Part shown: positions 1-6,033 of the stretch, in pieces
Position numbering within the stretch: the stretch's first letter is position 1
Layout of the letters: each line of letters starts with the position of its first letter
Origin: CAYJAQ01 sp964368275
GTDB taxonomy: Bacteria > Bacillota_I > Bacilli_A > ML615J-28 > CAG-313
Assembly: GCA_964368275.1 (NCBI GenBank)
Contig: CAYJAQ010000067.1
Location: 1 to 6,244, forward strand
Length of the DNA: 6,244 nt
Direction of reading: 5' to 3'
The notes under the pieces: generated by a model
Told to the model about the DNA's origin: nothing
Databases searched by the model: none
The model's input: only the letters and a program-made list of their open reading frames with translations
Program-made: the position numbers and the translations under genes

Positions 1-12
1 CCTTTCTTAGAT

Positions 13-34
13 ATTTTGGTGACAACAAAATTAT
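13..34. repeat. Diverged copy of GGTGACC-type palindromic repeat
   Basis: This 22-base segment matches bases 82-103 at 18 of 22 positions when the central G (21 and 90) is aligned. It keeps the GGTGAC core, with TTTTGGT on the left and ACAACAA on the right, so its own dyad is imperfect (5 of 7 pairs). A simple TTTTG/CAAAA stem (14-18 with 26-30) is also possible. Two similar dyads with centres 69 bases apart suggest a repeated protein-binding site or a short dispersed repeat. The function is unknown. Confidence 0.5.
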
Positions 35-68
35 AACATAGAAAGGAATCTTTTTTATATAAAAAAAC

Positions 69-111
69 ACCTATAAAGAAGATTGTGGTGACCACAAACT
101 AATTTATAGGT
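69..111. repeat. Concentric inverted repeat with GGTGACC-centred palindrome
   Basis: Two perfect dyads share one centre at base 90. The inner one is TTGTGGTGACCACAA (83-97): 7 bases on each side of a central G. The outer one is ACCTATAAA (69-77) facing TTTATAGGT (103-111), 9 bases each. Unpaired GAAGA (78-82) and ACTAA (98-102) lie between them. As DNA this resembles an operator for a dimeric or tetrameric regulator. As RNA it would form a 9 bp stem, a 5x5 internal loop and a 6 bp hairpin with a TGA loop. No T-tract follows directly, so it is not a standard terminator. I do not recognise a known regulator consensus. Confidence 0.6.
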
Positions 112-135
112 ATATGTAAACCACAAACTAATTTA
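91..135. repeat. Direct repeat pair ACCACAAACTAATTTA
   Basis: The 16-base sequence ACCACAAACTAATTTA occurs exactly at 91-106 and again at 120-135, with starts 29 bases apart. The first copy is the right half of the concentric inverted repeat. The second copy lacks the matching left half. TTGTGGT at 83-89 could therefore pair in RNA with either 91-97 or 120-126, which gives two mutually exclusive folds. The duplication itself is plain in the sequence; any role is inference. Confidence 0.7.
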
Positions 136-232
136 AATAATCTCTTTTTTTACGCTTGCTGGGTATCCCAGAAGCAAGAAATTCAGCGTTTAAGGCTGAT
201 GTAATCGTCCTTACACTTTATCCTGTTTACAT
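114..232 (+). ncRNA. Possible structured RNA, class not recognised
   Basis: ATGTAAAC (114-121) can pair with GTTTACAT (225-232) and enclose three neighbouring hairpins. The first is CTTGC plus TGGG (155-163) with CCCA (167-170) and GCAAG (174-178), with a TAT loop. The second is TCAGC/GCTGA (183-187 with 195-199). The third is TGTAA/TTACA (200-204 with 211-215). An alternative stem ACGCT/AGCGT (152-156 with 185-189) competes with the second hairpin. The hairpin part is the GC-richest piece of the upstream DNA. It does not match the riboswitch, T-box, tRNA, SRP or tmRNA consensus features I know. An 8 bp closing stem can arise by chance in this much AT-rich sequence, so support is weak. The strand is also uncertain. 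Confidence 0.22.
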
Positions 233-333
233 GAAATATCGCACATCCCAATTTTATATTTTTGCTTTTAAAAATAAAGTAGAAATTTTAATTGATAAAA
301 AAGAACTGTATATCATCTTTCCCCATCATATTA

Positions 334-363
334 TTAGCATATTTTGGAGTTTTGTAGTATAAT
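334..363 (+). promoter_or_regulatory. Sigma-A-like promoter for the uppS operon
   Basis: A perfect -10 box TATAAT lies at 358-363. A weak -35 candidate TTAGCA (334-339, 4 of 6 to TTGACA) lies 18 bases upstream. Transcription would begin near 370, giving a leader of only about 10 bases before the uppS ATG at 380. The -10 match is strong and well placed; the -35 is poor, so the call is moderate. It suggests that the cluster can be transcribed independently of the gene to the left of the window. Confidence 0.5.
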
Positions 364-367
364 AATT

Positions 368-376
368 AAAGGTGAT
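368..376 (+). promoter_or_regulatory. Ribosome binding site of uppS
   Basis: AAAGGTGAT is an excellent match to the complement of the 16S rRNA 3' end and lies 3 bases before ATG 380. It decides the start: the in-frame TTG at 344 has no such site and lies upstream of the predicted -10 box. If transcription begins near 370, the first bases of this site would fall at the very 5' end of the mRNA. Confidence 0.75.
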
Positions 377-379
377 AGT

Positions 380-1114
380 ATGAAAGCAAAACCAGTAATT
401 GATTTTAACAAACCAATTCCTCAGCACTTAGCTATTATTTTAGATGGCAATGGTCGATGGGCCAAAAAGCGCTTATTACCACGCAATTTGGGCCACGCGG
501 AAGGCATCGAAAGAATTGGTGAGATTATTGATGAATGTCAAAAACTCGCAATTGCTTACCTTACTATTTTTACTTTTAGTACTGAAAATTGGAATCGTCC
601 AGCGCAAGAAGTCGATTATATTATGAATAAAGCACTGGATATATATAAAAAATATGAAAAGCAAAAACAAAGTTTTAATATTCGTATTATTGGTGAGCGG
701 ACAAACCTTTCCGAAGAATTTCTAAAAGCTATTGATCAAATTAATTCGCGCCAAGGTGATTTTCCGTTTACCTTAGTAATTGCGTTTAATTATGGTGGCC
801 AAAAAGAACTTGTTAATGTAGTTAAAGAAATCGCGAATGATGTAGTAGAAGGTTCTTTAGATATTGCTGAAATTAATGAAACAACGATCGATAATCATTT
901 ATATACAAAGGACATCCCACCAGTTGACTTTTTAATTAGAACAAGTGGTGAAGAACGAATCAGCAATTTCTTAATTTGGCAATTAGCTTATGCTGAAATG
1001 TATTTTCCTAAAACATATTGGCCTGACTTCGATAAAAAGGCTTTGCACGAGGCAATTTCGGTATATCAGAGTCGTGAGCGCCGCTTTGGAAAAGTAGGTG
1101 AAAAGAATGCTTAA
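380..1114 (+). CDS. uppS: Isoprenyl transferase (undecaprenyl diphosphate synthase family)
   Basis: A cis-prenyltransferase of 244 residues, the usual size. It adds isopentenyl diphosphate units to farnesyl diphosphate to make the C55 carrier lipid for peptidoglycan and other wall polymers. It acts in the cytosol at the membrane. Visible motifs are LDGNGRWAKKR (21-31, with the conserved aspartate D22), GHAEG (38-42), FSTENWNRP (66-74), NYGGQ (137-141), RTSGEERISNF (187-197), WPDF (214-217) and RERRFG (232-237). The family usually has NYGGR, so Q141 is a mild variation. The M before DGNGRW is L here. ATG 380 is chosen over TTG 344 because of its strong ribosome binding site. The end overlaps the start of cdsA by 8 bases. 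It is the first gene of the operon and shares the isoprenoid theme with dxr two genes on. The family assignment is secure; chain length C55 is inferred from family and context. Confidence 0.97.
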   Translation: MKAKPVIDFNKPIPQHLAIILDGNGRWAKKRLLPRNLGHAEGIERIGEIIDECQKLAIAYLTIFTFSTENWNRPAQEVDYIMNKALDIYKKYEKQKQSFNIRIIGERTNLSEEFLKAIDQINSRQGDFPFTLVIAFNYGGQKELVNVVKEIANDVVEGSLDIAEINETTIDNHLYTKDIPPVDFLIRTSGEERISNFLIWQLAYAEMYFPKTYWPDFDKKALHEAISVYQSRERRFGKVGEKNA

Positions 1115-1973
1115 AAGAACGATAACGGGTTTCATCATGGCCATAGTACTTATTCCCCTTCTCTTTTTGGGCAATTGGTTTATGGCAGTATTAGTGGCAC
1201 TCCTTGCTTATATTGCTGGGTATGAATTACTTAGTATGTATCAAAAAGATAATAGTTTATACAAAAAATTACGTTACATCGCCCCATTTTGGTCGGTTGT
1301 AACTATTTTGATGAGTTACGCTGACAAAACACTATTAATGCCTTCTCTTATTTTGGGCATTTTAATGTTCTTAATTGTACCGATTTTTAACAAAGCTATT
1401 ACCATGAAAATGAGTATGCAAATGATTTTTGCGTACATATATAGTGGCTGTTTGCTAGGTCTAACTTTAGTTATTAGGAATATTACCGATTTAAGATCAA
1501 GTAATAGTTATCCCGAATTAGGTTTTTATTTACTTGCCTATATGTTAATTGTTACAATGACTTCGGACATGGGAGCATATATTAGTGGTCGGTTATTTGG
1601 CCGTCATAAACTATGTCCAACAATAAGCCCCAATAAAACGATAGAAGGAGCAATAGGCGGTACGATTATTAGTGTAATAGTCGGTACTATTTGTTACTAT
1701 TTATTCAGTAACTTATATCAAGCACCTTTATTTGAGGCCTTTTCCAGTTTTAATAAATACCTGCACATTGTCTCAATAGTTGGAATATCACTTGTACTTT
1801 CTATCTTTGGGCAATTAGGTGATTTAGTTGCTTCTAAGATGAAACGCGAATGGAATATGAAGGATTATGGTAACATCTTTCCAGGCCATGGGGGAATATT
1901 GGATCGCTTTGATAGTACCATTTTAGCAAGTACTATTTTTGTGGTTATCTGCTTATTTTTAGGAGTGATTTAA
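1107..1973 (+). CDS. cdsA: Phosphatidate cytidylyltransferase (CDP-diglyceride synthase)
   Basis: An integral membrane enzyme of 288 residues that converts CTP and phosphatidic acid to CDP-diacylglycerol, the precursor of phosphatidylglycerol and related phospholipids. The protein is a series of about eight hydrophobic segments. Residues 152-185 match the conserved D-x-GAY...GR-FG-HKL-P-ISP-KT-EGAIGG block (D154). Residues 243-269 fit the complete CDS family signature, from SKMKR through KD and PGHGG to LDRFD. ATG 1107 is preferred to the in-frame GTG at 1098 because that GTG lies inside the AGGTGA ribosome binding site (1096-1101), five bases before the ATG. The start lies within the last codons of uppS, and the stop shares a base with the dxr start (TAATG), so translation is probably coupled on both sides. 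No missing residues were noticed. Confidence 0.97.
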   Translation: MLKRTITGFIMAIVLIPLLFLGNWFMAVLVALLAYIAGYELLSMYQKDNSLYKKLRYIAPFWSVVTILMSYADKTLLMPSLILGILMFLIVPIFNKAITMKMSMQMIFAYIYSGCLLGLTLVIRNITDLRSSNSYPELGFYLLAYMLIVTMTSDMGAYISGRLFGRHKLCPTISPNKTIEGAIGGTIISVIVGTICYYLFSNLYQAPLFEAFSSFNKYLHIVSIVGISLVLSIFGQLGDLVASKMKREWNMKDYGNIFPGHGGILDRFDSTILASTIFVVICLFLGVI

Positions 1974-3118
1974 TGAGAAATATTAGTTTATTAGGGGGAA
2001 CTGGTTCAATCGGAACTCAAACACTCGAAATAATTAAAGCAAATACTGATTTACGATTAATAGCTTTTTCCTTTAATCAAAATGTGGAAAGAGCTTGTCA
2101 GATTATTGAAACATTTAAACCACAAATGGTTGCTTCAAATATTGTAAAGCATTGCGAATACTTAAGCAAAAAATATCCTAATCTACTAATTACGACTAAT
2201 ATATGTGATATAGTAGAATTAGAAGTTGCCGATTTAGTGGTTATTAATGCTATAGTCGGTTCAGCGGGCTTATTACCAACAGTTACTACAATTAAAAAAG
2301 GTCATGACTTATTACTAGCTAATAAAGAAAGTCTTGTAATGGCGGGCGATTTAGTAATGAAGCTTTCAAATGAACATAATGTAAAAATACTACCGATTGA
2401 TAGCGAGCATTCAGCGATTATGCAATGCTTAAAAGGTTACGCGCCTAAGGAAGTAAAACAGCTTATTTTAACTGCGAGTGGTGGCCCCTTTCGAACAAAA
2501 AGCATTGCTGAACTTGTTAATGTAACACCCGATGAGGCTATTAATCACCCAACGTGGCAAATGGGTGAAAAGATTAGTGTTGATAGTGCCACAATGATGA
2601 ATAAAGGTTTTGAAATAATGGAAGCTCATTATTTGTTTAATATGCCTCTTTCGAAAATAGCGGTTGTAATTCATCCGGAAAGTATTATTCATTCAATGGT
2701 TGAATATGTTGATGGTTCAATTATTGCCCAAATGGGACCAAGCGATATGCGCATACCAATTAATCTTGCCTTAAATAACTTTGTTCATTTTGCTAATAAT
2801 ATTAGTAATAGTCTAGATTTTACAAAACTTGGAAAATTAAGTTTTACCGAATTAGATGAAAAACGCTTTGAGGCAGTTGCACTTGCTAAGGAGGCCCTGC
2901 AAAAAAAGGGTTTCTATCCTACGGTTTTGAATGCAAGTAATGAAGCAGCGGTAAGATGCTTTTTAAGAAAAGAAGTAGCTTTTAATGATATTATAGAAAT
3001 AGTGAAAAAAGCTTTAAAAAATACCAAAAAGTGGACTAAAGGGTTAGAATATAATATTGATAATATCCTAATTATCGATAAATTAGTAAAACAAATAATT
3101 GAAGGAGGAAAATTATGA
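1973..3118 (+). CDS. dxr: 1-deoxy-D-xylulose 5-phosphate reductoisomerase
   Basis: A 381-residue enzyme, normal family length, that rearranges and reduces 1-deoxyxylulose 5-phosphate to 2-C-methylerythritol 4-phosphate with NADPH. This is the committed step of the MEP isoprenoid pathway in the cytosol. The N-terminal dinucleotide-binding loop is GGTGSIG (8-14). NKES (117-120) follows, then PIDSEHSAI (141-149) with metal ligands D143 and E145. The substrate and metal block HPTWQMGEKISVDSATMMNKGFE runs 192-214, with S205, N210, K211 and ligand E214 equivalent to S222, N227, K228 and E231 of the E. coli enzyme. HPESIIHSMVE (234-244) and the C-terminal helical domain complete it. AGGAG (1961-1965) lies seven bases before the ATG. 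The TGA stop overlaps the rseP start. If TGA were read through, a TAG follows two codons later, so this stop alone does not prove the code. Its presence implies the MEP route rather than mevalonate. Confidence 0.97.
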   Translation: MRNISLLGGTGSIGTQTLEIIKANTDLRLIAFSFNQNVERACQIIETFKPQMVASNIVKHCEYLSKKYPNLLITTNICDIVELEVADLVVINAIVGSAGLLPTVTTIKKGHDLLLANKESLVMAGDLVMKLSNEHNVKILPIDSEHSAIMQCLKGYAPKEVKQLILTASGGPFRTKSIAELVNVTPDEAINHPTWQMGEKISVDSATMMNKGFEIMEAHYLFNMPLSKIAVVIHPESIIHSMVEYVDGSIIAQMGPSDMRIPINLALNNFVHFANNISNSLDFTKLGKLSFTELDEKRFEAVALAKEALQKKGFYPTVLNASNEAAVRCFLRKEVAFNDIIEIVKKALKNTKKWTKGLEYNIDNILIIDKLVKQIIEGGKL

Positions 3119-4770
3119 TACTAGCAACATTTTGGACAAGTGTGCTTGGTGTAGTAGCTTTTATACTAATACTAAGTTTAATTGTTCTTATCCATGAAGG
3201 TGGTCACTTCATCTTTGCTCGTAGAGCTGGTATATTATGCTATGAATTCTCCATTGGTATGGGTCCACTAATTTGGTCAAAGAAGATTGGCGAAACAATG
3301 TACTCAATTAGAGCCATCCCGATTGGTGGTTATGTATCAATGGCGGGTGAAGAAGTTGAATCGGATCCTTTGCTGGGATGTGATGAATGCCAATTTATTT
3401 TAAAAAATGGAAAAGTCAAACAAATAATAATTGATAAAAAGTCTCATCAATACGATGACCTCGATATTTACAAAGTAATTAAATATGATTTAATAGGTAC
3501 CAAAGAAGAGACACCAGGTGAATTATTTTTGACAGTCGAAAGCGAAGATGGTGTTCAAACAACATATGAAGTTTTACCAAATGCAGCTATTACTTATACG
3601 AAAAAACAAACTTTACAAATTGCAACTTACAACCGTAATTTTTCCAACAAAACCGTTGGCCAACGTTTCCTTAGTGTATTTGCGGGACCAATGATGAACT
3701 TTGTTTTAGCAATTGTGTTATTCTTTATAATAGGTTTAGTGCAAGGCTATCCGGATGCTTCAATCACCACTATTTCCAATGTTGAAAAAAATACACCAGC
3801 ATATAATGCGGGACTACGGGATGGCGATACTATTCTTTATATTGGTAATGAAACTGATGTTCCCGAAAGCATGTACTTTGATGAATGGGCTGATATTAGC
3901 TATGCCTTAGATAATATTTCGAAAGGTAATATTAAAGGCTATGAATATCAAGGCTTTGTTAATGTTATTTATAAACGAGGAGAAACTATTCATACGACTA
4001 AAGCTTACCCATATGTTTTCATTCAAGGTATTCAATTAGCTTTACAAGTTAATGATAATAATAATGATTTAATAGTGGGTGAGTATTTAAATAATAATAA
4101 AGATAGTTTAGCCTACAAAGCAGGTCTTCGTAAAGGTGACCGAATTGTTAGTGTCGATGGTCAAAAACTTGCTGATCGGCAAGCATTACTAGCTTATTTC
4201 AATAGTGCTGATTCACAAGAAGATTTTACTTACGAAATTGAGTATGTTAAAGAAGGTGCATCATCAGTTACTAAAACGACTATTGATGGTTATAGTAATA
4301 ATGTACTAATTGATCAAGGGGGTACACCAACCAAAGTTCAACTTTACATTACCGCTGAATATAAGACAAATGTTGTTAAATTACTATACATGCCTTTTGT
4401 TCAAACGGGTGACGCTGCACTATTAATCTTTAGAACGTTAGGAGCTCTAATTACTGACAAGAGTGTTGGAATATCAGACTTAAGTGGACCAATTGGCATT
4501 TTAGATGCTACTGTTAAGATTACTTCACAAGGAACTTTAAGTTTAGTATCATGGGCAGCTATCATTTCTGTAAACTTAGGCTTCATGAATATTTTGCCAG
4601 TTCCCGCACTTGATGGTGGACGATTAGCATTTATTGCCTATGAAGCAATTACCAAAAAGAAACCGAGTCCAAAAGTTGAGAATCGTATTCACACAATTGG
4701 CTTTGTCATCCTAATGATTTTCTTTGTATTTGTATCATTAGGTGACGTCATAAAACTAATCTTTAAATAA
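3115..4770 (+). CDS. rseP: RseP/RasP-type site-2 intramembrane zinc metalloprotease with two PDZ-like domains
   Basis: A membrane-embedded peptidase of 551 residues. The zinc site HEGGH (27-31) lies in the first membrane segment (about 10-34), and the third ligand motif NILPVPALDGG (492-502, D500) in the third (about 474-496). Other membrane segments are about 188-210, starting at AGPMMNF, and 525-548. Family members cut anti-sigma factors (RsiW in B. subtilis, RseA in E. coli) and signal-peptide remnants. Residues about 85-180 resemble the Firmicutes-specific extra region of B. subtilis RasP, ending in a shared YNR-F motif; CDEC (89-92) here is not something I know from the family. Two PDZ-like units follow: about 212-300 (AYNAGLRDGD) and about 318-392 (AYKAGLRKGDRI). 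RasP has about 420 residues and one PDZ, so the extra length is mainly the second unit. AAGGAGG (3102-3108) lies six bases before the ATG, which overlaps the dxr stop (ATGA). Substrates are not shown by the sequence. Confidence 0.95.
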   Translation: MILATFWTSVLGVVAFILILSLIVLIHEGGHFIFARRAGILCYEFSIGMGPLIWSKKIGETMYSIRAIPIGGYVSMAGEEVESDPLLGCDECQFILKNGKVKQIIIDKKSHQYDDLDIYKVIKYDLIGTKEETPGELFLTVESEDGVQTTYEVLPNAAITYTKKQTLQIATYNRNFSNKTVGQRFLSVFAGPMMNFVLAIVLFFIIGLVQGYPDASITTISNVEKNTPAYNAGLRDGDTILYIGNETDVPESMYFDEWADISYALDNISKGNIKGYEYQGFVNVIYKRGETIHTTKAYPYVFIQGIQLALQVNDNNNDLIVGEYLNNNKDSLAYKAGLRKGDRIVSVDGQKLADRQALLAYFNSADSQEDFTYEIEYVKEGASSVTKTTIDGYSNNVLIDQGGTPTKVQLYITAEYKTNVVKLLYMPFVQTGDAALLIFRTLGALITDKSVGISDLSGPIGILDATVKITSQGTLSLVSWAAIISVNLGFMNILPVPALDGGRLAFIAYEAITKKKPSPKVENRIHTIGFVILMIFFVFVSLGDVIKLIFK

Positions 4771-4782
4771 GGAGATATATAC

Positions 4783-6027
4783 ATGTTACAAAGCAGTTTA
4801 TTCGCACCAACATTACGAGAAATACCAAAAGAAGCTGTAATTGCTAGTCATCAAATGTTATTAAAAGGTGGCTATATTAAAATGAACGCAGCCGGTGTTT
4901 ATACCTATTTACCATTAGCACTGCGAGTACTAAAAAAAGTTGAAAATATTATTAGAGAAGAATTGGACAGCATCGGATGTACGGAGCTACTAATGCCAAC
5001 GCTCCAACTAAAAGAGTTATGGTTAGAAAGTGGTCGTTGGGAAAAGTATGGTGACGAACTAATGCGTCTTACTGACCGCCATGATCGGGAGTTTGCGCTT
5101 GGTCCTACTCATGAAGAAGTAATCACTTCATTGGTTCGGGATAGTATCAATAGTTACAAAAAACTACCCCTAGCATTATATCAAATTCAAACTAAGTTTA
5201 GAGATGAATTTAGACCACGTTTTGGCTTAATGCGTGGACGAGAATTTATTATGAAAGATTTATATACTTTTCATGCTGATGAAGCTAGCCTTGATGAATG
5301 GTATCTAAAAGTAAAGAAAGCTTATCAAAACATTTTTGATCGTTTAATGCTTCATTACCGGAGTGTCAGTGCTGCCAGTGGTCAAATCGGTGGTAACTCT
5401 TCTGAAGAGTTCATGGTTCTTTGCGAGATCGGTGAAGATACTATTGCTTATAGTGATCAAAGTGACTTTGCATGCAATGTCGAATTAGGTGATTATCCTG
5501 AAGGAAGTGCATCACCTGATGGTAAAGGCACAATTCATCATGCAAAAGGTATTGAAGTTGGCCATATCTTTAAACTAGGCACTAAATACTCTGATAGTAT
5601 GAAGGCAACTTTTGTTGATAAAGACCAAGTAAAACGCCCAATTATCATGGGTTGCTATGGTATTGGTGTAAGCCGTTTATTAATGGCAATAGTCGAACAG
5701 AACAATAATGAAAAAGGCATTATATGGCCAGAAAGTGTTGCTCCATTTGGGGTGCACATTATTCCTCTTGATAAAGAAGGAACTCTTGCCTATGAAAAAG
5801 CCTTTGCTTGTTATGAAGCATTTAAGAAAGCAAACATCGCTGTTTTATTTGATAATCGTGATGAACGACCTGGTGTTAAGTTTGGTGATGCTGATTTAAT
5901 CGGTGCTCGTTATCGTTTAATCTTTGGCCGCGGAACGCAAGAAGGCCTTGTAGAAGTAAAAGATTTAAAAGAGCAAACTAGTGTTAATGTAGATCTAAAT
6001 AGTATTAATCCTAGTGATTACAAGTAG
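4783..6027 (+). CDS. proS: Prolyl-tRNA synthetase, bacterial type lacking the editing insertion domain
   Basis: A class IIa synthetase of 414 residues that attaches proline to tRNA-Pro using ATP. Motif 1 lies around 65-75. GPTHEE (107-112) contains the T-x-E proline-binding element. Motif 2 is FRDEFRPRFGLMRGREFIMKD (139-159) and motif 3 is GCYGIGVSRLLMAIVEQN (290-307). The anticodon-binding domain is about 322-414. The bacterial-type enzyme normally has about 565-572 residues because an insertion of about 180 (INS) sits between motifs 2 and 3. That insertion hydrolyses Ala-tRNA-Pro. Here NVELGDYPEGSASPDGKG (232-248) joins its two borders directly, so INS is cleanly absent, with no frameshift and all catalytic motifs intact. 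Similar INS-poor enzymes exist, for example in alphaproteobacteria, where separate YbaK/ProXp-type deacylases clear mistakes. GGAGAT (4771-4776) lies six bases before the ATG, 12 bases after rseP. Charging function is secure; the need for a trans editor is inferred. Confidence 0.97.
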   Translation: MLQSSLFAPTLREIPKEAVIASHQMLLKGGYIKMNAAGVYTYLPLALRVLKKVENIIREELDSIGCTELLMPTLQLKELWLESGRWEKYGDELMRLTDRHDREFALGPTHEEVITSLVRDSINSYKKLPLALYQIQTKFRDEFRPRFGLMRGREFIMKDLYTFHADEASLDEWYLKVKKAYQNIFDRLMLHYRSVSAASGQIGGNSSEEFMVLCEIGEDTIAYSDQSDFACNVELGDYPEGSASPDGKGTIHHAKGIEVGHIFKLGTKYSDSMKATFVDKDQVKRPIIMGCYGIGVSRLLMAIVEQNNNEKGIIWPESVAPFGVHIIPLDKEGTLAYEKAFACYEAFKKANIAVLFDNRDERPGVKFGDADLIGARYRLIFGRGTQEGLVEVKDLKEQTSVNVDLNSINPSDYK

Positions 6028-6033
6028 AGTAAA

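Larger units (their letters stand above)
1..333. other. Non-coding region upstream of uppS
   Basis: No gene can be supported here. The left part is AT-rich and contains the palindromic repeat family and concentric inverted repeat listed separately. Bases 153-223 are clearly richer in GC (about 45% by hand count) than the flanks and fold into several short hairpins. From about 233 to 333 the sequence is plain AT-rich DNA with no clear signal. In this gene order the preceding gene is usually frr (ribosome recycling factor). Its end is not recognisable: the three forward frames stop at 34-36, 8-10 and 39-41, and none reads like Frr. A 74-codon stop-free stretch (141-362) has no ribosome binding site and only a TTG start, so I treat it as chance. 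Confidence 0.7.

Noticed and set aside
1..56. Intrinsic terminator: CCTTTCT (1-7) with AGAAAGG (40-46), then TTTTTT (51-56)
   Set aside because: The loop would be 32 bases, the stem touches the window edge, and four bases separate the stem from the T-tract. Possible if the stem continues to the left, but not supportable from this window.
51..66. Perfect palindrome of T6-ATAT-A6
   Set aside because: A simple AT tract of this type is common in low-GC intergenic DNA and needs no special function.
257..276. Hairpin TATTTTT/AAAAATA
   Set aside because: The stem is entirely A/T, weak and expected by chance in such sequence.
141..362. Stop-free forward stretch of 74 codons, with a TTG start at 156
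   Set aside because: It has no ATG start at its head, no ribosome binding site, and a composition of AT-rich filler in its second half. It overlaps the hairpin island and the uppS promoter. Best explained by chance.
344..379. TTG at 344 as the uppS start
   Set aside because: It would place the perfect TATAAT box inside the gene and has no ribosome binding site, whereas ATG 380 has AAAGGTGAT just upstream and gives a normal family N-terminus.
476..670. Reverse-strand open frame inside uppS
   Set aside because: It lies wholly inside a well-supported gene and has no recognisable domain. The same applies to reverse frames at 983-1174, 2468-2692 and 4401-4586 and to forward off-frame stretches at 444-626 and 5708-5899.
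1098..1106. GTG at 1098 as the cdsA start
   Set aside because: The GTG is part of the AGGTGA ribosome binding site for ATG 1107, and it adds only three residues.
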